From an uncultured Prevotella sp. (lineage in GTDB: Bacteria; Bacteroidota; Bacteroidia; Bacteroidales; Bacteroidaceae): DNA of 48,856 nt. This document shows, piece after piece, positions 16,492 to 26,800 of this stretch (position 1 is the stretch's first letter; each line of letters starts with the position of its first letter). Below the pieces are notes generated by a model. That model saw nothing but the letters and a program-made list of their open reading frames with translations. It did not search any database and was not told where the DNA came from. The position numbers and the translations under genes were made by a program. The stretch spans positions 1 through 48,856 of the forward strand of contig CAMKRS010000013.1 of the NCBI GenBank assembly GCA_946415245.1, written 5' to 3'.

Positions 16492-17931
16492 ATGAAACCG
16501 CTAAACAAACAATTCGCTCCCAAGAGCGTGATGCCTGAAAAGGTGATTCAGTTCGGAGAAGGCAACTTCCTCCGTGCATTCGTAGATTGGATTATCTGGA
16601 ACATGGACCAGAAGACCGACTTCAACGGCTCAGTAGTCGTTGTGCAGCCCATCGAGAAAGGTATGGCCGAGTGGCTGAACGGTCAGGACTGTCTGTACCA
16701 TGTGAACCTGCAGGGCCGCGAGAACGGCAAGCCTGTGAATACACTCGAGCGTATCGACGTGATCAGCCGCGCCCTCAATCCCTATACGCAGAACGCCGCC
16801 TTCATGGCACTCGCCGACCAGCCCGAAATCCGATTCGTGATTTCGAATACCACCGAGGCCGGTATCGCCTTCGACCCCAGCTGTAAACTCGACGACCAAC
16901 CCGCTTCAAGCTATCCTGGCAAGTTGGTGCAATTGCTTTACCGTCGCTATCAAACATTCAACGGCGACATGACCAAGGGTCTGATCATCTTCCCCTGCGA
17001 GCTGATATTCCTCAACGGCCACGTGCTGAAAGATTGCATCTATAAATATATCGAATTGTGGAACCTCGGTGCCGACTTCAAGAAGTGGTTTGAGGAGGCT
17101 TGCGGCGTGTATGCAACGCTCGTTGACCGTATCGTTCCAGGCTTCCCCCGCAAGGAGATTGCCGAGATCCAGGAAAAGATCTCTTACCGCGACAATCTCG
17201 TGGTACAGGCCGAGAACTTCCACTTGTGGGTGATTGAGGCTCCGAAGGAAGTGGCTAAGGAGTTCCCCGCCGACAAAGCCGGCCTGCACGTGCTGTTCGT
17301 GCCCTCAGAGGAGCCTTATCACAAGCGTAAGGTGACGCTGCTGAATGGTCCGCACACAGTTTTGAGTCCCGTGGCTTTCCTGAGCGGCGTAAACATCGTG
17401 CGCGATGCCTGCAACCATGAGGTAATCGGCAAGTATATCCACAAGGTGCAGTTCGACGAGTTGATGCAGACACTCGATCTGCCGATGGATGAACTGGAGA
17501 AGTTTGCAGGCGACGTGCTGGAACGTTTCGACAATCCGTATGTCGACCATCAGGTGACCTCTATCATGCTCAATTCATTCCCGAAGTTCCAGGCTCGCGA
17601 CCTGCCCGGTGTGAAGACCTATCTGGAGCGTAAGGGTGAATTGCCGAAGGGCTTAGTGTTCGGTCTGGCTGCTATTATTACTTATTATAAAGGTGGTAAG
17701 CGCGCCGACGGCACGGAGATCGTACCCAACGATGACCCAAAGATCATGAAACTGCTCAGCGACCTCTGGGCTACTGGCGACACACAGATCGTTACTGTCG
17801 GAGTGCTCGGTGCAGAGTCTATCTGGCAGGAGGACCTCAACAAGATTCCCGGCCTGGCCGCAATGGTAAAGCAAGATCTCGACCTCATCCAGAGCGTTGG
17901 CATGCTTGAGGCCGTGAAGTCAATCATTTAA
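16492..17931 (+). CDS. uxaB: Altronate oxidoreductase / tagaturonate reductase
   Basis: A 479-residue NAD-dependent enzyme that reduces D-tagaturonate to D-altronate, one step before uxaA. It belongs to the mannitol dehydrogenase/UxaB family: an N-terminal Rossmann region with VIQFGEGNFLRAFVDWIIW, VISNTTEAGI, a central FPCELIFLNG stretch, and the C-terminal catalytic helix region with KVTLLNGPHTVLSPVAFLSG (family K..N..H pattern). Length suits UxaB. With uxaA, kdgK and kdgA it forms a galacturonate route lacking only uxaC here. Its promoter carries the same palindrome as kdgK. Its stop codon TAA overlaps the uvrA ATG by one base. Confidence 0.93.
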   Translation: MKPLNKQFAPKSVMPEKVIQFGEGNFLRAFVDWIIWNMDQKTDFNGSVVVVQPIEKGMAEWLNGQDCLYHVNLQGRENGKPVNTLERIDVISRALNPYTQNAAFMALADQPEIRFVISNTTEAGIAFDPSCKLDDQPASSYPGKLVQLLYRRYQTFNGDMTKGLIIFPCELIFLNGHVLKDCIYKYIELWNLGADFKKWFEEACGVYATLVDRIVPGFPRKEIAEIQEKISYRDNLVVQAENFHLWVIEAPKEVAKEFPADKAGLHVLFVPSEEPYHKRKVTLLNGPHTVLSPVAFLSGVNIVRDACNHEVIGKYIHKVQFDELMQTLDLPMDELEKFAGDVLERFDNPYVDHQVTSIMLNSFPKFQARDLPGVKTYLERKGELPKGLVFGLAAIITYYKGGKRADGTEIVPNDDPKIMKLLSDLWATGDTQIVTVGVLGAESIWQEDLNKIPGLAAMVKQDLDLIQSVGMLEAVKSII

Positions 17932-20756
17932 TGAGCGATTACATTGAAATAAAGGGGGCACGAATCAACAATCTGAAGAACGTTGACGTCAAGATCCCCC
18001 GAAACAAATTCACCGTGATTGCCGGAGTCAGTGGCTCCGGTAAATCATCTCTGGCCTTCGACACTTTGTATGCCGAAGGCCAACGACGTTACGTGGAGAG
18101 TTTGTCGAGCTATGCCCGACAGTTCCTCGGTCGCATGAACAAGCCCGAGTGCGACTTTATCCGCGGTATTCCGCCCGCCATCGCTATCGAACAGAAAGTC
18201 ATCGCCCGCAATCCCCGCTCGACTGTTGGCACGACGACTGAGATTTACGACTATCTCAGGATGCTCTTCGCACGTATAGGACATACGTTCTCGCCCATCA
18301 GTGGACAGGAGGTGAAGAAACATTCTACGGAAGATGTAGTGCAGAAGACGCTAGAATATTCGAAGGGCACACGCTTCGTCATCATGGCGCCTGTCCATAT
18401 TCCTGAGGGTCGTACGCTGGAACAGCAGCTGAAAGCGTATATCCTCGAAGGTTATGCGCGAATCTTTGCCGACGGCGATTTCATCCGCATCGATGATTAT
18501 ATGGATAATCAGAGTACTCAGAACACTCAAAGTACTCCGACAAATCTCTTCCTCGTTATCGACCGCCTTGCAGTCGATGATTCCAAGGATGCCATCGCCC
18601 GATTGGTCGATTCGGCAGAGACCGCCTTCTTTGAGGGTAATGGCGAACTGAGGTTGATGTTCCCGCCTTCGAATATCTGCTATGATTTCTCGCAACGTTT
18701 TGAGGCTGATGGTATCACCTTCGAAGAACCGACAGATATTCTCTTCTCTTTCAATTCACCCGCTGGAGCCTGTCCGGAGTGTCAGGGATTCGGTAGTGTA
18801 ATCGGTATCGACGAACGACTGGTTATCCCCAATACCACCTTGAGCGTTTATGACGGCTGCGTGGTCTGCTGGCACGGCGAGAAGATGAAAGAGTGGAAAG
18901 ATTGGTTCTGCCGACATGCAGCAAATGATGATTTCCCCATTTTCGAACCCTACATGAATCTCACCCGTCAGCAGAAAGACTGGCTATGGCATGGGCTGCC
19001 ATCCGACAAGGACAAAAGAGAAAAGCCTTGTATTGATCAGTTCTTCGAGATGGTCAAGGAGAATCAGTATAAGATACAGTACCGTGTGATGATGGCCCGT
19101 TATCGTGGCAAAACCACTTGCCCCAGATGTCACGGCACCCGTTTGAAACCTGAAGCAGAATATGTGAAAATCGACGGACATAGTATCACCGATCTGGTGC
19201 AGATGCCAATCGTAAGATTGAAGGAATGGTTCGCTCATCTGCAACTCAACGACCATGATGCGGAAATAGGTAAGCGCCTGCTAACGGAGATCAGTTCAAG
19301 GTTACAATTTCTATTGAATGTAGGCCTGGGTTATCTCACCCTCAACCGTCTTTCTAATTCGCTGAGTGGTGGTGAGAGTCAGCGCATTAACCTCTGTACC
19401 TCACTGGGAAGCAGTCTCGTGGGATCATTGTATATCCTCGATGAGCCGTCGATTGGACTGCATTCGAGAGATACAGACAGACTGATACATGTGTTGAAGG
19501 ATCTCCAGTCCCTTGGAAATACGGTGGTAGTGGTAGAACATGATGAGGAAATCATGCGGGCTGCTGACCATCTGATAGATGTGGGTCCGGATGCAGGAAG
19601 GCTCGGAGGAGAAATCGTGTTTGAGGGGAGTGCAGATAGTCTGGCTAACATTTCTAGCCAATCTAAAAAGACGAGCCTTTCTAGGAGTCATACGGTAAGT
19701 TATCTGCTCCATCAGGAGGAAATTCCAGTTCCGAAGAGCCGCAGGCCATGGAACATGCATATTGATATCAAGGGTGCAAGAATGAACAACCTGAGAGGAA
19801 TTGATGTGACGATACCTCTGAATGTGATGACCGTCATAACAGGTGTTTCCGGTAGCGGTAAATCGAGTCTGATCAAAGGTATCCTCTATCCTGCCCTCAA
19901 GCGTCATATCGGTGATGTCTGCGATGCGCCAGGCGAATATCTCGGTCTAGGCGGTGACATTGATGCCATCAAACGTATTGAGTTTGTGGATCAGAGCCCG
20001 ATTGGTAAAAGTACACGTTCAAATCCCGCCACTTATGTGAAGGCCTATGACGCCATCCGTGAACTGTTTGCAGAACAGCCCTTATCCAAACAGATGGGCT
20101 ATACAGCGCAGTATTTCTCTTTCAATGCCGATGGCGGACGATGTGATGAATGTAAGGGTGCAGGAGTCATCACGGTGGAGATGCAGTTTATGGCCGATCT
20201 CGTACTGGAGTGTGAAGCCTGTCACGGACATCGTTTCAAGCATGATATCCTCGATGTAAGATTCGAAGGATTAAACATCGACGATGTACTGAACCTGACC
20301 ATAGCTGAAGCTTTGGAGTTTTTCTCCACCCATCATCAGAATACCATTGTCAAGCGTTTAAAAGCCCTGAATGACGTTGGATTGGGTTATATCAAACTCG
20401 GTCAGAACTCATCGACGCTCTCCGGAGGTGAGAATCAACGTGTAAAACTGGCCTATTACATCAATCAAGAGAAACAGGATCCTACCCTCTTTATCTTCGA
20501 CGAGCCTACCACAGGTTTGCATTTCCACGATATCCGACGTTTGCTGAGTTCGTTAGAAGCATTGATCTCTAGGGGACATAGCATTTTGATTATCGAGCAT
20601 AACATGGAAGTGATAAAATGTGCTGATTACGTGATAGACTTGGGTCCTGACGGTGGTGACCGAGGTGGTAATCTCGTCGTTGCAGGAACACCCGAAGAGG
20701 TGGCAGAATGTGCAGAAAGTATCACAGGTCAATATCTGAAGGAAAAATTAAAATAA
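17931..20756 (+). CDS. uvrA: Excinuclease ABC subunit A
   Basis: A 941-residue nucleotide-excision-repair ATPase that scans DNA for lesions with UvrB. Both ABC halves are present: Walker A GVSGSGKSS at 32-40 and GVSGSGKSSLIKG in the second half, with signatures NSLSGGESQRINL and STLSGGENQRVKL and Walker B strands ILDEPSIGLH and IFDEPTTGLH. Zinc knuckles are visible as CPECQGFG, CPRCHGTR, CDECKGAG and CEACHGHR. Start: the ATG at 17931 overlaps the uxaB stop by one base, so a housekeeping repair gene is coupled to a catabolic gene, which is odd. Residues about 194-203 (STQNTQSTP) are a low-complexity insertion made by a dispersed DNA repeat. Confidence 0.95.
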   Translation: MSDYIEIKGARINNLKNVDVKIPRNKFTVIAGVSGSGKSSLAFDTLYAEGQRRYVESLSSYARQFLGRMNKPECDFIRGIPPAIAIEQKVIARNPRSTVGTTTEIYDYLRMLFARIGHTFSPISGQEVKKHSTEDVVQKTLEYSKGTRFVIMAPVHIPEGRTLEQQLKAYILEGYARIFADGDFIRIDDYMDNQSTQNTQSTPTNLFLVIDRLAVDDSKDAIARLVDSAETAFFEGNGELRLMFPPSNICYDFSQRFEADGITFEEPTDILFSFNSPAGACPECQGFGSVIGIDERLVIPNTTLSVYDGCVVCWHGEKMKEWKDWFCRHAANDDFPIFEPYMNLTRQQKDWLWHGLPSDKDKREKPCIDQFFEMVKENQYKIQYRVMMARYRGKTTCPRCHGTRLKPEAEYVKIDGHSITDLVQMPIVRLKEWFAHLQLNDHDAEIGKRLLTEISSRLQFLLNVGLGYLTLNRLSNSLSGGESQRINLCTSLGSSLVGSLYILDEPSIGLHSRDTDRLIHVLKDLQSLGNTVVVVEHDEEIMRAADHLIDVGPDAGRLGGEIVFEGSADSLANISSQSKKTSLSRSHTVSYLLHQEEIPVPKSRRPWNMHIDIKGARMNNLRGIDVTIPLNVMTVITGVSGSGKSSLIKGILYPALKRHIGDVCDAPGEYLGLGGDIDAIKRIEFVDQSPIGKSTRSNPATYVKAYDAIRELFAEQPLSKQMGYTAQYFSFNADGGRCDECKGAGVITVEMQFMADLVLECEACHGHRFKHDILDVRFEGLNIDDVLNLTIAEALEFFSTHHQNTIVKRLKALNDVGLGYIKLGQNSSTLSGGENQRVKLAYYINQEKQDPTLFIFDEPTTGLHFHDIRRLLSSLEALISRGHSILIIEHNMEVIKCADYVIDLGPDGGDRGGNLVVAGTPEEVAECAESITGQYLKEKLK
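18511..18540 (+). repeat. In-frame ACTCAGAAC-type repeat within uvrA
   Basis: AGAGTACTCAGAACACTCAA followed by AGTACTCCGA adds an STQNTQSTP peptide to UvrA. It is related to the block at 12574-12609 in the zinc-ribbon gene. Confidence 0.75.
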
Positions 20757-20791
20757 TTGTTAAAATCAGAACAACGTATCGATATTTTTTG

Positions 20792-20799
20792 TAACTTTG
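20792..20799 (+). promoter_or_regulatory. -7 box of rpoD promoter
   Basis: TAACTTTG followed by CACC is a good -7 box 72 bases before the sigma-factor ATG. No TTTG is found at the expected -33 position, so the upstream element is weak or different. Confidence 0.6.
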
Positions 20800-20871
20800 C
20801 ACCGCTTTAAGAGATAGTTTTAGGATATTAGTTTGAGAATCAGTTAGTTAGAAAGGATTTTAGGTAAAAAG

Positions 20872-21744
20872 ATGAGGCAATTAAAAATTCAGAAAAGTAT
20901 CACAAACCGTTCGAGTGAGGCACTCGACAAATACCTTGTAGAAATTGGTCGTGCACCATTGATTTCCATTGATGAGGAAATCGAATTAGCCCAGAAGATC
21001 CGTAAGGGAGGTCCAGAGGGAGAACGTGCAAAAGAGAAATTAGTGACCGCCAATCTACGTTTTGTCGTATCCGTTGCCAAGCAGTATCAGCATCAGGGTC
21101 TGACCCTGACAGACTTAATCGATGAAGGTAATATCGGACTGATCAAGGCCGCTCAGAAGTTTGATGAGACTCGTGGATTTAAGTTTATTTCCTATGCTGT
21201 GTGGTGGATTCGTCAGAGTATTCTTCAGGCCATCGCAGAGCAGAGCCGTATTGTTCGTCTTCCCTTGAATCAGGTGGGTTCTCTGAACAAGATCAATCAT
21301 GAGATCAATAAGTTCGAGCAGGAACATCAGCGTCATCCCTCCGTATCGGAGTTGGCAGAGGCTACTTCTATCGATGAGGATAAGATCGGCCAGTCCATGC
21401 AGGCTGACAGCCACCACGTGAGCATCGACGCTCCATTCCAGGATGGTGAGGACAATTGTATGCTCGATGTAATGGCCAGCGGTGATGACACCCGTACTGA
21501 CCGCCAGGTGGATCACGAGTCCATGGCCCTTGAACTGAACAACGTGCTGAACAAAGTACTGAAAGAGCGCGAGATCACCATCATCCGCGAGTGCTTCGGT
21601 ATTGGATGCCACGAGAAGGGTTTGGAAGAGATTGGTGACCAGCTCGGACTGACTCGAGAGCGTGTCCGTCAGATTCGTGAAAAGAGCATCGCTAAGTTGC
21701 GTGATAGTGGGAATGCAAAAATTCTGATGAAATATTTGGGTTAA
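20872..21744 (+). CDS. rpoD: Primary sigma factor (RpoD/SigA, short Bacteroidetes form)
   Basis: A 290-residue sigma-70 protein. Region 1.2 (EALDKYLVEIGRAPLI) is followed by region 2 (NLRFVVSVAKQYQHQGLTLT, DLIDEGNIGLIKAAQKFD, FKFISYAVWWIRQSI), region 3 (RLPLNQVGSLNKI) and region 4 with the -35-type helix-turn-helix (EEIGDQLGLTRERVRQIREK). The absence of region 1.1 and the small size are normal for the Bacteroidetes primary sigma, which reads the TTTG/TANNTTTG promoters found throughout this window. It stands alone between uvrA and a DUF5686 gene, 9 bases before the latter's annotated start. Confidence 0.94.
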   Translation: MRQLKIQKSITNRSSEALDKYLVEIGRAPLISIDEEIELAQKIRKGGPEGERAKEKLVTANLRFVVSVAKQYQHQGLTLTDLIDEGNIGLIKAAQKFDETRGFKFISYAVWWIRQSILQAIAEQSRIVRLPLNQVGSLNKINHEINKFEQEHQRHPSVSELAEATSIDEDKIGQSMQADSHHVSIDAPFQDGEDNCMLDVMASGDDTRTDRQVDHESMALELNNVLNKVLKEREITIIRECFGIGCHEKGLEEIGDQLGLTRERVRQIREKSIAKLRDSGNAKILMKYLG

Positions 21745-21766
21745 ACCAAAAATATGCGTACCTTTG
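21735..21766 (+). promoter_or_regulatory. Promoter overlapping the end of rpoD and the start of the DUF5686 gene
   Basis: -33 TTTG (21735-21738), 20-base spacer and -7 TACCTTTG (21759-21766) form an excellent match, but the -7 box lies inside the first codons of the downstream reading frame (ATG at 21754). Confidence 0.75.
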
Positions 21767-23805
21767 CAATTGTGAATTGCAAGACGCTGATATTCTATAT
21801 AGTGCTGGGCATACTCACAAGTATGCCCAGCAATGTTTCCGGATGGAATTGGGAGAAGAAAGACTCCTTAATTCTGCCACGTATCTATGCCTATCCGCAA
21901 TATCATCAACCCTATACCGACACCATCACCGACAACATCTATATCAAGCTGCGTTTCAACGTGGAAAAACGTAATGCCACCCTTTGGCTGATTCCGTCGA
22001 TGTACTCTCTGGCTAAGGATGAACGGCAATATATCCGTGAGACATACAGCAAATTTATGTATACCGATGAGCATAACTTTGATATTGTCAGCCAGGTAAA
22101 AGCCGGTACTATCAGACATAACCGGAATGCTATGCCGACCCTAATAGACATGGTCACCCCAAAAATCTATGACGAGTCATTATACGATGGGCATATTCTC
22201 TCGCCATTTCACCGGGCCAATAGAAGATTATACAAATATCGTCAGAACACCAACCATGGTGATGGTACCACCCGAATCGACTTCACCCCTAAACTCTATA
22301 ACACCCAATTGCTTGACGGCTATGCCATCATCGAAACGGAAACGGGCCGTATCCTCAGGACGGTGTTCAATGGTGAGTTTGACATGATCAATTTCCGTAC
22401 CGAACTCAACTACAGCAATAAGGGCGGACGGTTTATCATCCCCTGGCGCTCGTCGACGGCCGCTACCTTTAAGTTTGCAGGAAATCGTATCTCCGCCAAC
22501 CTTGCCTCCGTACACAACTGCAAAGCAGAACTCCCCGACAGCATTCCCTGGGCAGAGGGTAAAGCCACGATGGACACCTTACGTCCGATACCATTGACTG
22601 TGGAGGAAGAAGAACTCTATGAGAGGACGGAGGACTACTTCCCCGCTCCACCAGCCCCTGAAGATACGATTACCAAGAAGCCCAATTTCTTTAAGAAAAT
22701 CTTCTGGGATACCATCGGTGAGACGCTCGTCACTCCTATCCGGGCAGAGTCGCAGCAGACCTATTTTAGATTGTCACCTATCATCGACCCTCTCGCCATC
22801 CGATATAGCGACAGCAGAGGTTTCTCATATAAGATGAAACTGCGTTTCCAATACACTTTCTCCAAGCATCGATACCTGACGCTGAATCCCTATTTCGGCT
22901 ATAACTTTAAGATTAAGCAGTTCTTCTTCGATGCACCCTTACGTATGACCTACAACCCGAAGCGCAACGGATATGCCGAGCTGACGGTGGGTAATGGTAA
23001 CCGCATCAGTAATTCAACAGTGGCGGAATTAATCAAAGAAGAGTTTGGCGACACACTTGACTTCACGAATATGGAGATGAACAAGTTCAATAACACCTAT
23101 ATTCGTGCCTTCAACAACATTATGCTCTTCGACTGGCTCGATCTGGAGTCGGGTTTGGTTTTTCACAGACGTAGTGCTGTCAACAAGACCATGATGACAA
23201 GATACGACATGCCGACGGTCTATACCAGTTTTGCCCCGATGATTGGTATCAAAATCCTGCCTTGGCCAAAGGGACCTATCTTCACGTTCACTTGGGAAAG
23301 AGGCATCAAAAACGTCTTCTCATCTAATATCAGTTATGAGCGCTGGGAGTCGGATGCCCAATGGAAAATACGCATGCCTGGATTGAGAACACTCAGTCTG
23401 AGAACAGGTTATGGTACCTATTCACTTCGGGAACAAAACTATTTCGTTGACTTCGATAACTTCCAGGAAACCAACCTACCCGATGGCTGGGACGACGACT
23501 GGACCGGTGACTTCCAACTGTTAAATGGCAGCGAGTTTAACCGTTCCAATTACTATATCCGTGCGAATGCCACTTACGAGTCGCCTCTGATGATTGCCAG
23601 CTGGCTGCCATACGTAGGAAAGTACATCGAGAAAGAACGGTTCTATATCAATTCCGTACTGTTGGAACGTTCACGTCCATATTATGAGATAGGTTATGGC
23701 TTCACCAACAGATACATTTCCGTAGCTGGTTTTGCCAGTTTCAAGAATACCCATTTTGAACGTGTAGGCTTCAAGTTTGATTTTGAGATTTTCAGACGTT
23801 GGTAA
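21754..23805 (+). CDS. DUF5686-like outer-membrane beta-barrel protein
   Basis: A protein of up to 683 residues with a hydrophobic N-terminal stretch (KTLIFYIVLGILT), consistent with a signal peptide. The long C-terminal half is rich in alternating aromatic beta strands (LRFQYTFSKHRYLTLNPYFG, FINSVLLERS-like strands, ending GFKFDFEIFRRW with a terminal aromatic), as in DUF5686 surface-antigen-like barrels. The carboxypeptidase-regulatory-like domain that usually opens the family is absent. The start is uncertain: the ATG at 21754 precedes the predicted transcript start, and a GTG at 21772 would give a good signal peptide on a near-leaderless mRNA. Function in the family is unsettled; it ends 2 bases before the helicase gene. 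Confidence 0.75.
   Translation: MRTFAIVNCKTLIFYIVLGILTSMPSNVSGWNWEKKDSLILPRIYAYPQYHQPYTDTITDNIYIKLRFNVEKRNATLWLIPSMYSLAKDERQYIRETYSKFMYTDEHNFDIVSQVKAGTIRHNRNAMPTLIDMVTPKIYDESLYDGHILSPFHRANRRLYKYRQNTNHGDGTTRIDFTPKLYNTQLLDGYAIIETETGRILRTVFNGEFDMINFRTELNYSNKGGRFIIPWRSSTAATFKFAGNRISANLASVHNCKAELPDSIPWAEGKATMDTLRPIPLTVEEEELYERTEDYFPAPPAPEDTITKKPNFFKKIFWDTIGETLVTPIRAESQQTYFRLSPIIDPLAIRYSDSRGFSYKMKLRFQYTFSKHRYLTLNPYFGYNFKIKQFFFDAPLRMTYNPKRNGYAELTVGNGNRISNSTVAELIKEEFGDTLDFTNMEMNKFNNTYIRAFNNIMLFDWLDLESGLVFHRRSAVNKTMMTRYDMPTVYTSFAPMIGIKILPWPKGPIFTFTWERGIKNVFSSNISYERWESDAQWKIRMPGLRTLSLRTGYGTYSLREQNYFVDFDNFQETNLPDGWDDDWTGDFQLLNGSEFNRSNYYIRANATYESPLMIASWLPYVGKYIEKERFYINSVLLERSRPYYEIGYGFTNRYISVAGFASFKNTHFERVGFKFDFEIFRRW
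21804..21831 (+). other. Perfect 12-bp hairpin in the signal-peptide coding region
   Basis: GCTGGGCATACT (21804-21815) and AGTATGCCCAGC (21820-21831) are exact complements around a CACA loop, with no T tract after it. It encodes part of the signal peptide, so it may control translation or attenuate transcription just after the promoter at 21735-21766. Confidence 0.65.
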
Positions 23806-23807
23806 CC

Positions 23808-26800
23808 ATGAACAAACCCCTGACAGTATACAAAGCTAGCGCCGGCAGCGGAAAGACCTTCACACTTGCCACAGAATATATCAAACTGGTGGTCGAGAAT
23901 CCGCAGTCTTATCGTAACATCCTGGCTGTGACATTTACCAACAAGGCCACGGAAGAGATGAAGATGCGTATCCTCAGTCAGCTTTACGGTATCTGGAAGC
24001 AACTGCCCGACTCAGCGAACTACATGAGGGTCATCTGCGAGAAGACAGGACAGTCGGAAGCATTTGTCAGTGAGCGTGCCGGTATTGCCTTAAGAAATCT
24101 ACTCCACAACTATAATTATTTCCGCGTGGAGACCATCGATACTTTTTTTCAAGCGGTGCTTCGTAACCTGGCACGAGAACTCGATCTGACCGCCAACCTG
24201 CGCATCGAACTCAATGACACTCAGGTAGAAGAACTCGCCGTCGACCATTTGATTGAAGACCTTCATACCACAGACGTAATCCTGCAATGGCTGTTGAAAT
24301 ACATCATGGAAAATATCTCTGACGATAAGTCGTGGAATGTCATCGGTCAGATCAAGAACTTTGGCAAAACCATCTTCCGTGACCATTATAAAAACGTCAG
24401 TAATATCCTTCGCGAGAAAATGGAGGAACCGGGATTTTTCGACAGATACACCACGCAGCTCAGGGAATTACGTCAGACAGCCATGGACAGGATGAAACAA
24501 TTAGCTGACGAGTTCTTTAAGATCATCCGTAGTGAAGGACTTGCCATCGACGATTTCTCGTATGGTAAAGCCGGTATCTGCGGTTTCTTCCTAAAGTTAC
24601 AAGAGGGTAACTTTGATGAATCTGTCGTTGGCAAACGAGTGACCGATAGTTTGGGTGAGCCTGAGAAATGGTGTAAGAAGACACACCCTCGCAGAGAATT
24701 GATCTACAGTCTTGCCGACTCCACCCTTGGTCAGATACTCCGTACGACTATGGAAGAACGACCAAAACAATGGAAGATATACCAGTCGGCTGATCTCACC
24801 CTGCGCCACCTCAGTCAGTTAAGACTCTTAGGCAGCATTGAAAAGAAAGTGCGGGAACTAAACGAGAGTGCCAACCGTTTTCTATTGAGCGACACCCAGC
24901 AACTGCTCCATGCCCTGATCGACGGCAGCGATACACCTTTTATTTTCGAGAAGATAGGTACCCAATTACAACATGTCATGATCGACGAGTTCCAGGATAC
25001 CTCGACCGTACAATGGCAGAACTTCAAGGTATTACTCTCTGAGGCCATGAGTCAGGAAGGCACAGAAAACCTGATTGTAGGCGACGTGAAACAAAGCATC
25101 TACCGTTGGCGTTCTGGCGACTGGCGACTCCTGAACGATATCCAGACCCAGTTTCCTTCGCCTGAGGCACAACTCGACATCCGTACCCTCAGTACCAACT
25201 ACCGTTCAGAACGTCATGTCATTGAATTCAACAATACCTTCTTCCGCACGGCTGCAAAACTCGAATACCTGACATTACAAGATGATCCTGAAGCCACAGC
25301 CCTTCAACGAGCCTATACCGATGTGGAACAAAGTGTGCCTGACAAGTTGGACAACAACGGACTGATCAACATACAGCTCCTGACGGCTGATGATTATCAG
25401 GAAAAGACCTTTGCAAGGATGGCCAACATCGTGAGTGAACTCTGCGACAAAGGCGTCAGACCCTCGGAAATAGCCATCCTTGTGAGGATGAACGCCAATA
25501 TCCCTCTGATTGCTGACTATTTCACCAAACATCTGCCCGATATCCGCATCGTTTCCGACGAAGCCTTCCGTTTGGATGCCTCCGTAGCCGTCAACCTGCT
25601 CGTTGAGGCCCTTCATTTCATCACCCATCCGAATGATATCCTCGCCAAAGCCAACATAGCCAAACTATACCAATGCTACGTGCTCGGCAATAATACGGAA
25701 GACAATGAACTGCTACTCAGCACCAATCCGCTCGACGAACAATTGCCAGAAGCCTATATCAACCACTTTGAGGAACTGATGAAACTGTCGTTGTACGAAC
25801 TGACGGAACGTCTTTACACCCTCTTCGAACTTAATCGACTGGAAGGTCAGAGTGCCTATTTGTGTGCCTTCTACGACCAACTGCTCACCTTTACCAGCGA
25901 GAATGCCACCGGCATCGACGCCTTTATTGCTGAATGGGAAGAGACTCTCTGCGCCAAGACTATTCAGAGTGACGAGATCAACGGCATACGCCTGATATCC
26001 ATCCATAAATCGAAAGGTCTGGAGTTTGCCCATGTCATCATTCCTTTCTGCGACTGGCAACTGGAAAAACAAGGCAACATCCTCTGGTGTCAACCAGACG
26101 AAGCACCTTTTAATGAACTGCCCATCGTTCCTGTCGACTATAGTCAGAAACAGATGAAGGGCACGATCTATGAAGACGATTATCAGCACGAACATCTGCA
26201 GAATACAGTCGACAACCTCAACCTGCTCTATGTCGCCTTCACCCGTGCCAGTCAGAGCCTTTTTGTCATCGGCAAGCGTAATGCTAAGAACAGCCGTTCA
26301 ATGCTCATTGAACAAGTATTGCCTCTCATTGCTGAGGAGAAATCTGAAGCTGTGCTTTCAGGTGTAGACAATGAGAACGAGCCTATGGAATTCTCATGGG
26401 GTACACTGATGCCAAAAGAAAACAAAGGCCATCAGAAGGAATCACATAATCCCTTCCTGCAAAAGACCACACCTGTCAGTATCGATATCAACACATTCAA
26501 CAATCCTGTTTCTTTCCGTCAGAGTAACCGCAGCAAGGATTTTATCTCCGAACAAGACGAAGAGAGCAATGAACAGCAACAGCGGCAATATATCCAGACC
26601 GGTAGTATCCTCCACCAGATTTTCTCTACTATCCGCACCTCTGCCGATATCGACGGTGCCCTCAAGCGTCTTCAGCTCGAAGGCATCCTCTACGATGAAC
26701 AGGTGACGGCTGAAAAGATATCATCCATGCTTCGTAAGCGTCTGCAGAACGCCCGTGTGTCCGATTGGTTCTCTGATCGTTGGACACTCTTCAACGAGTG

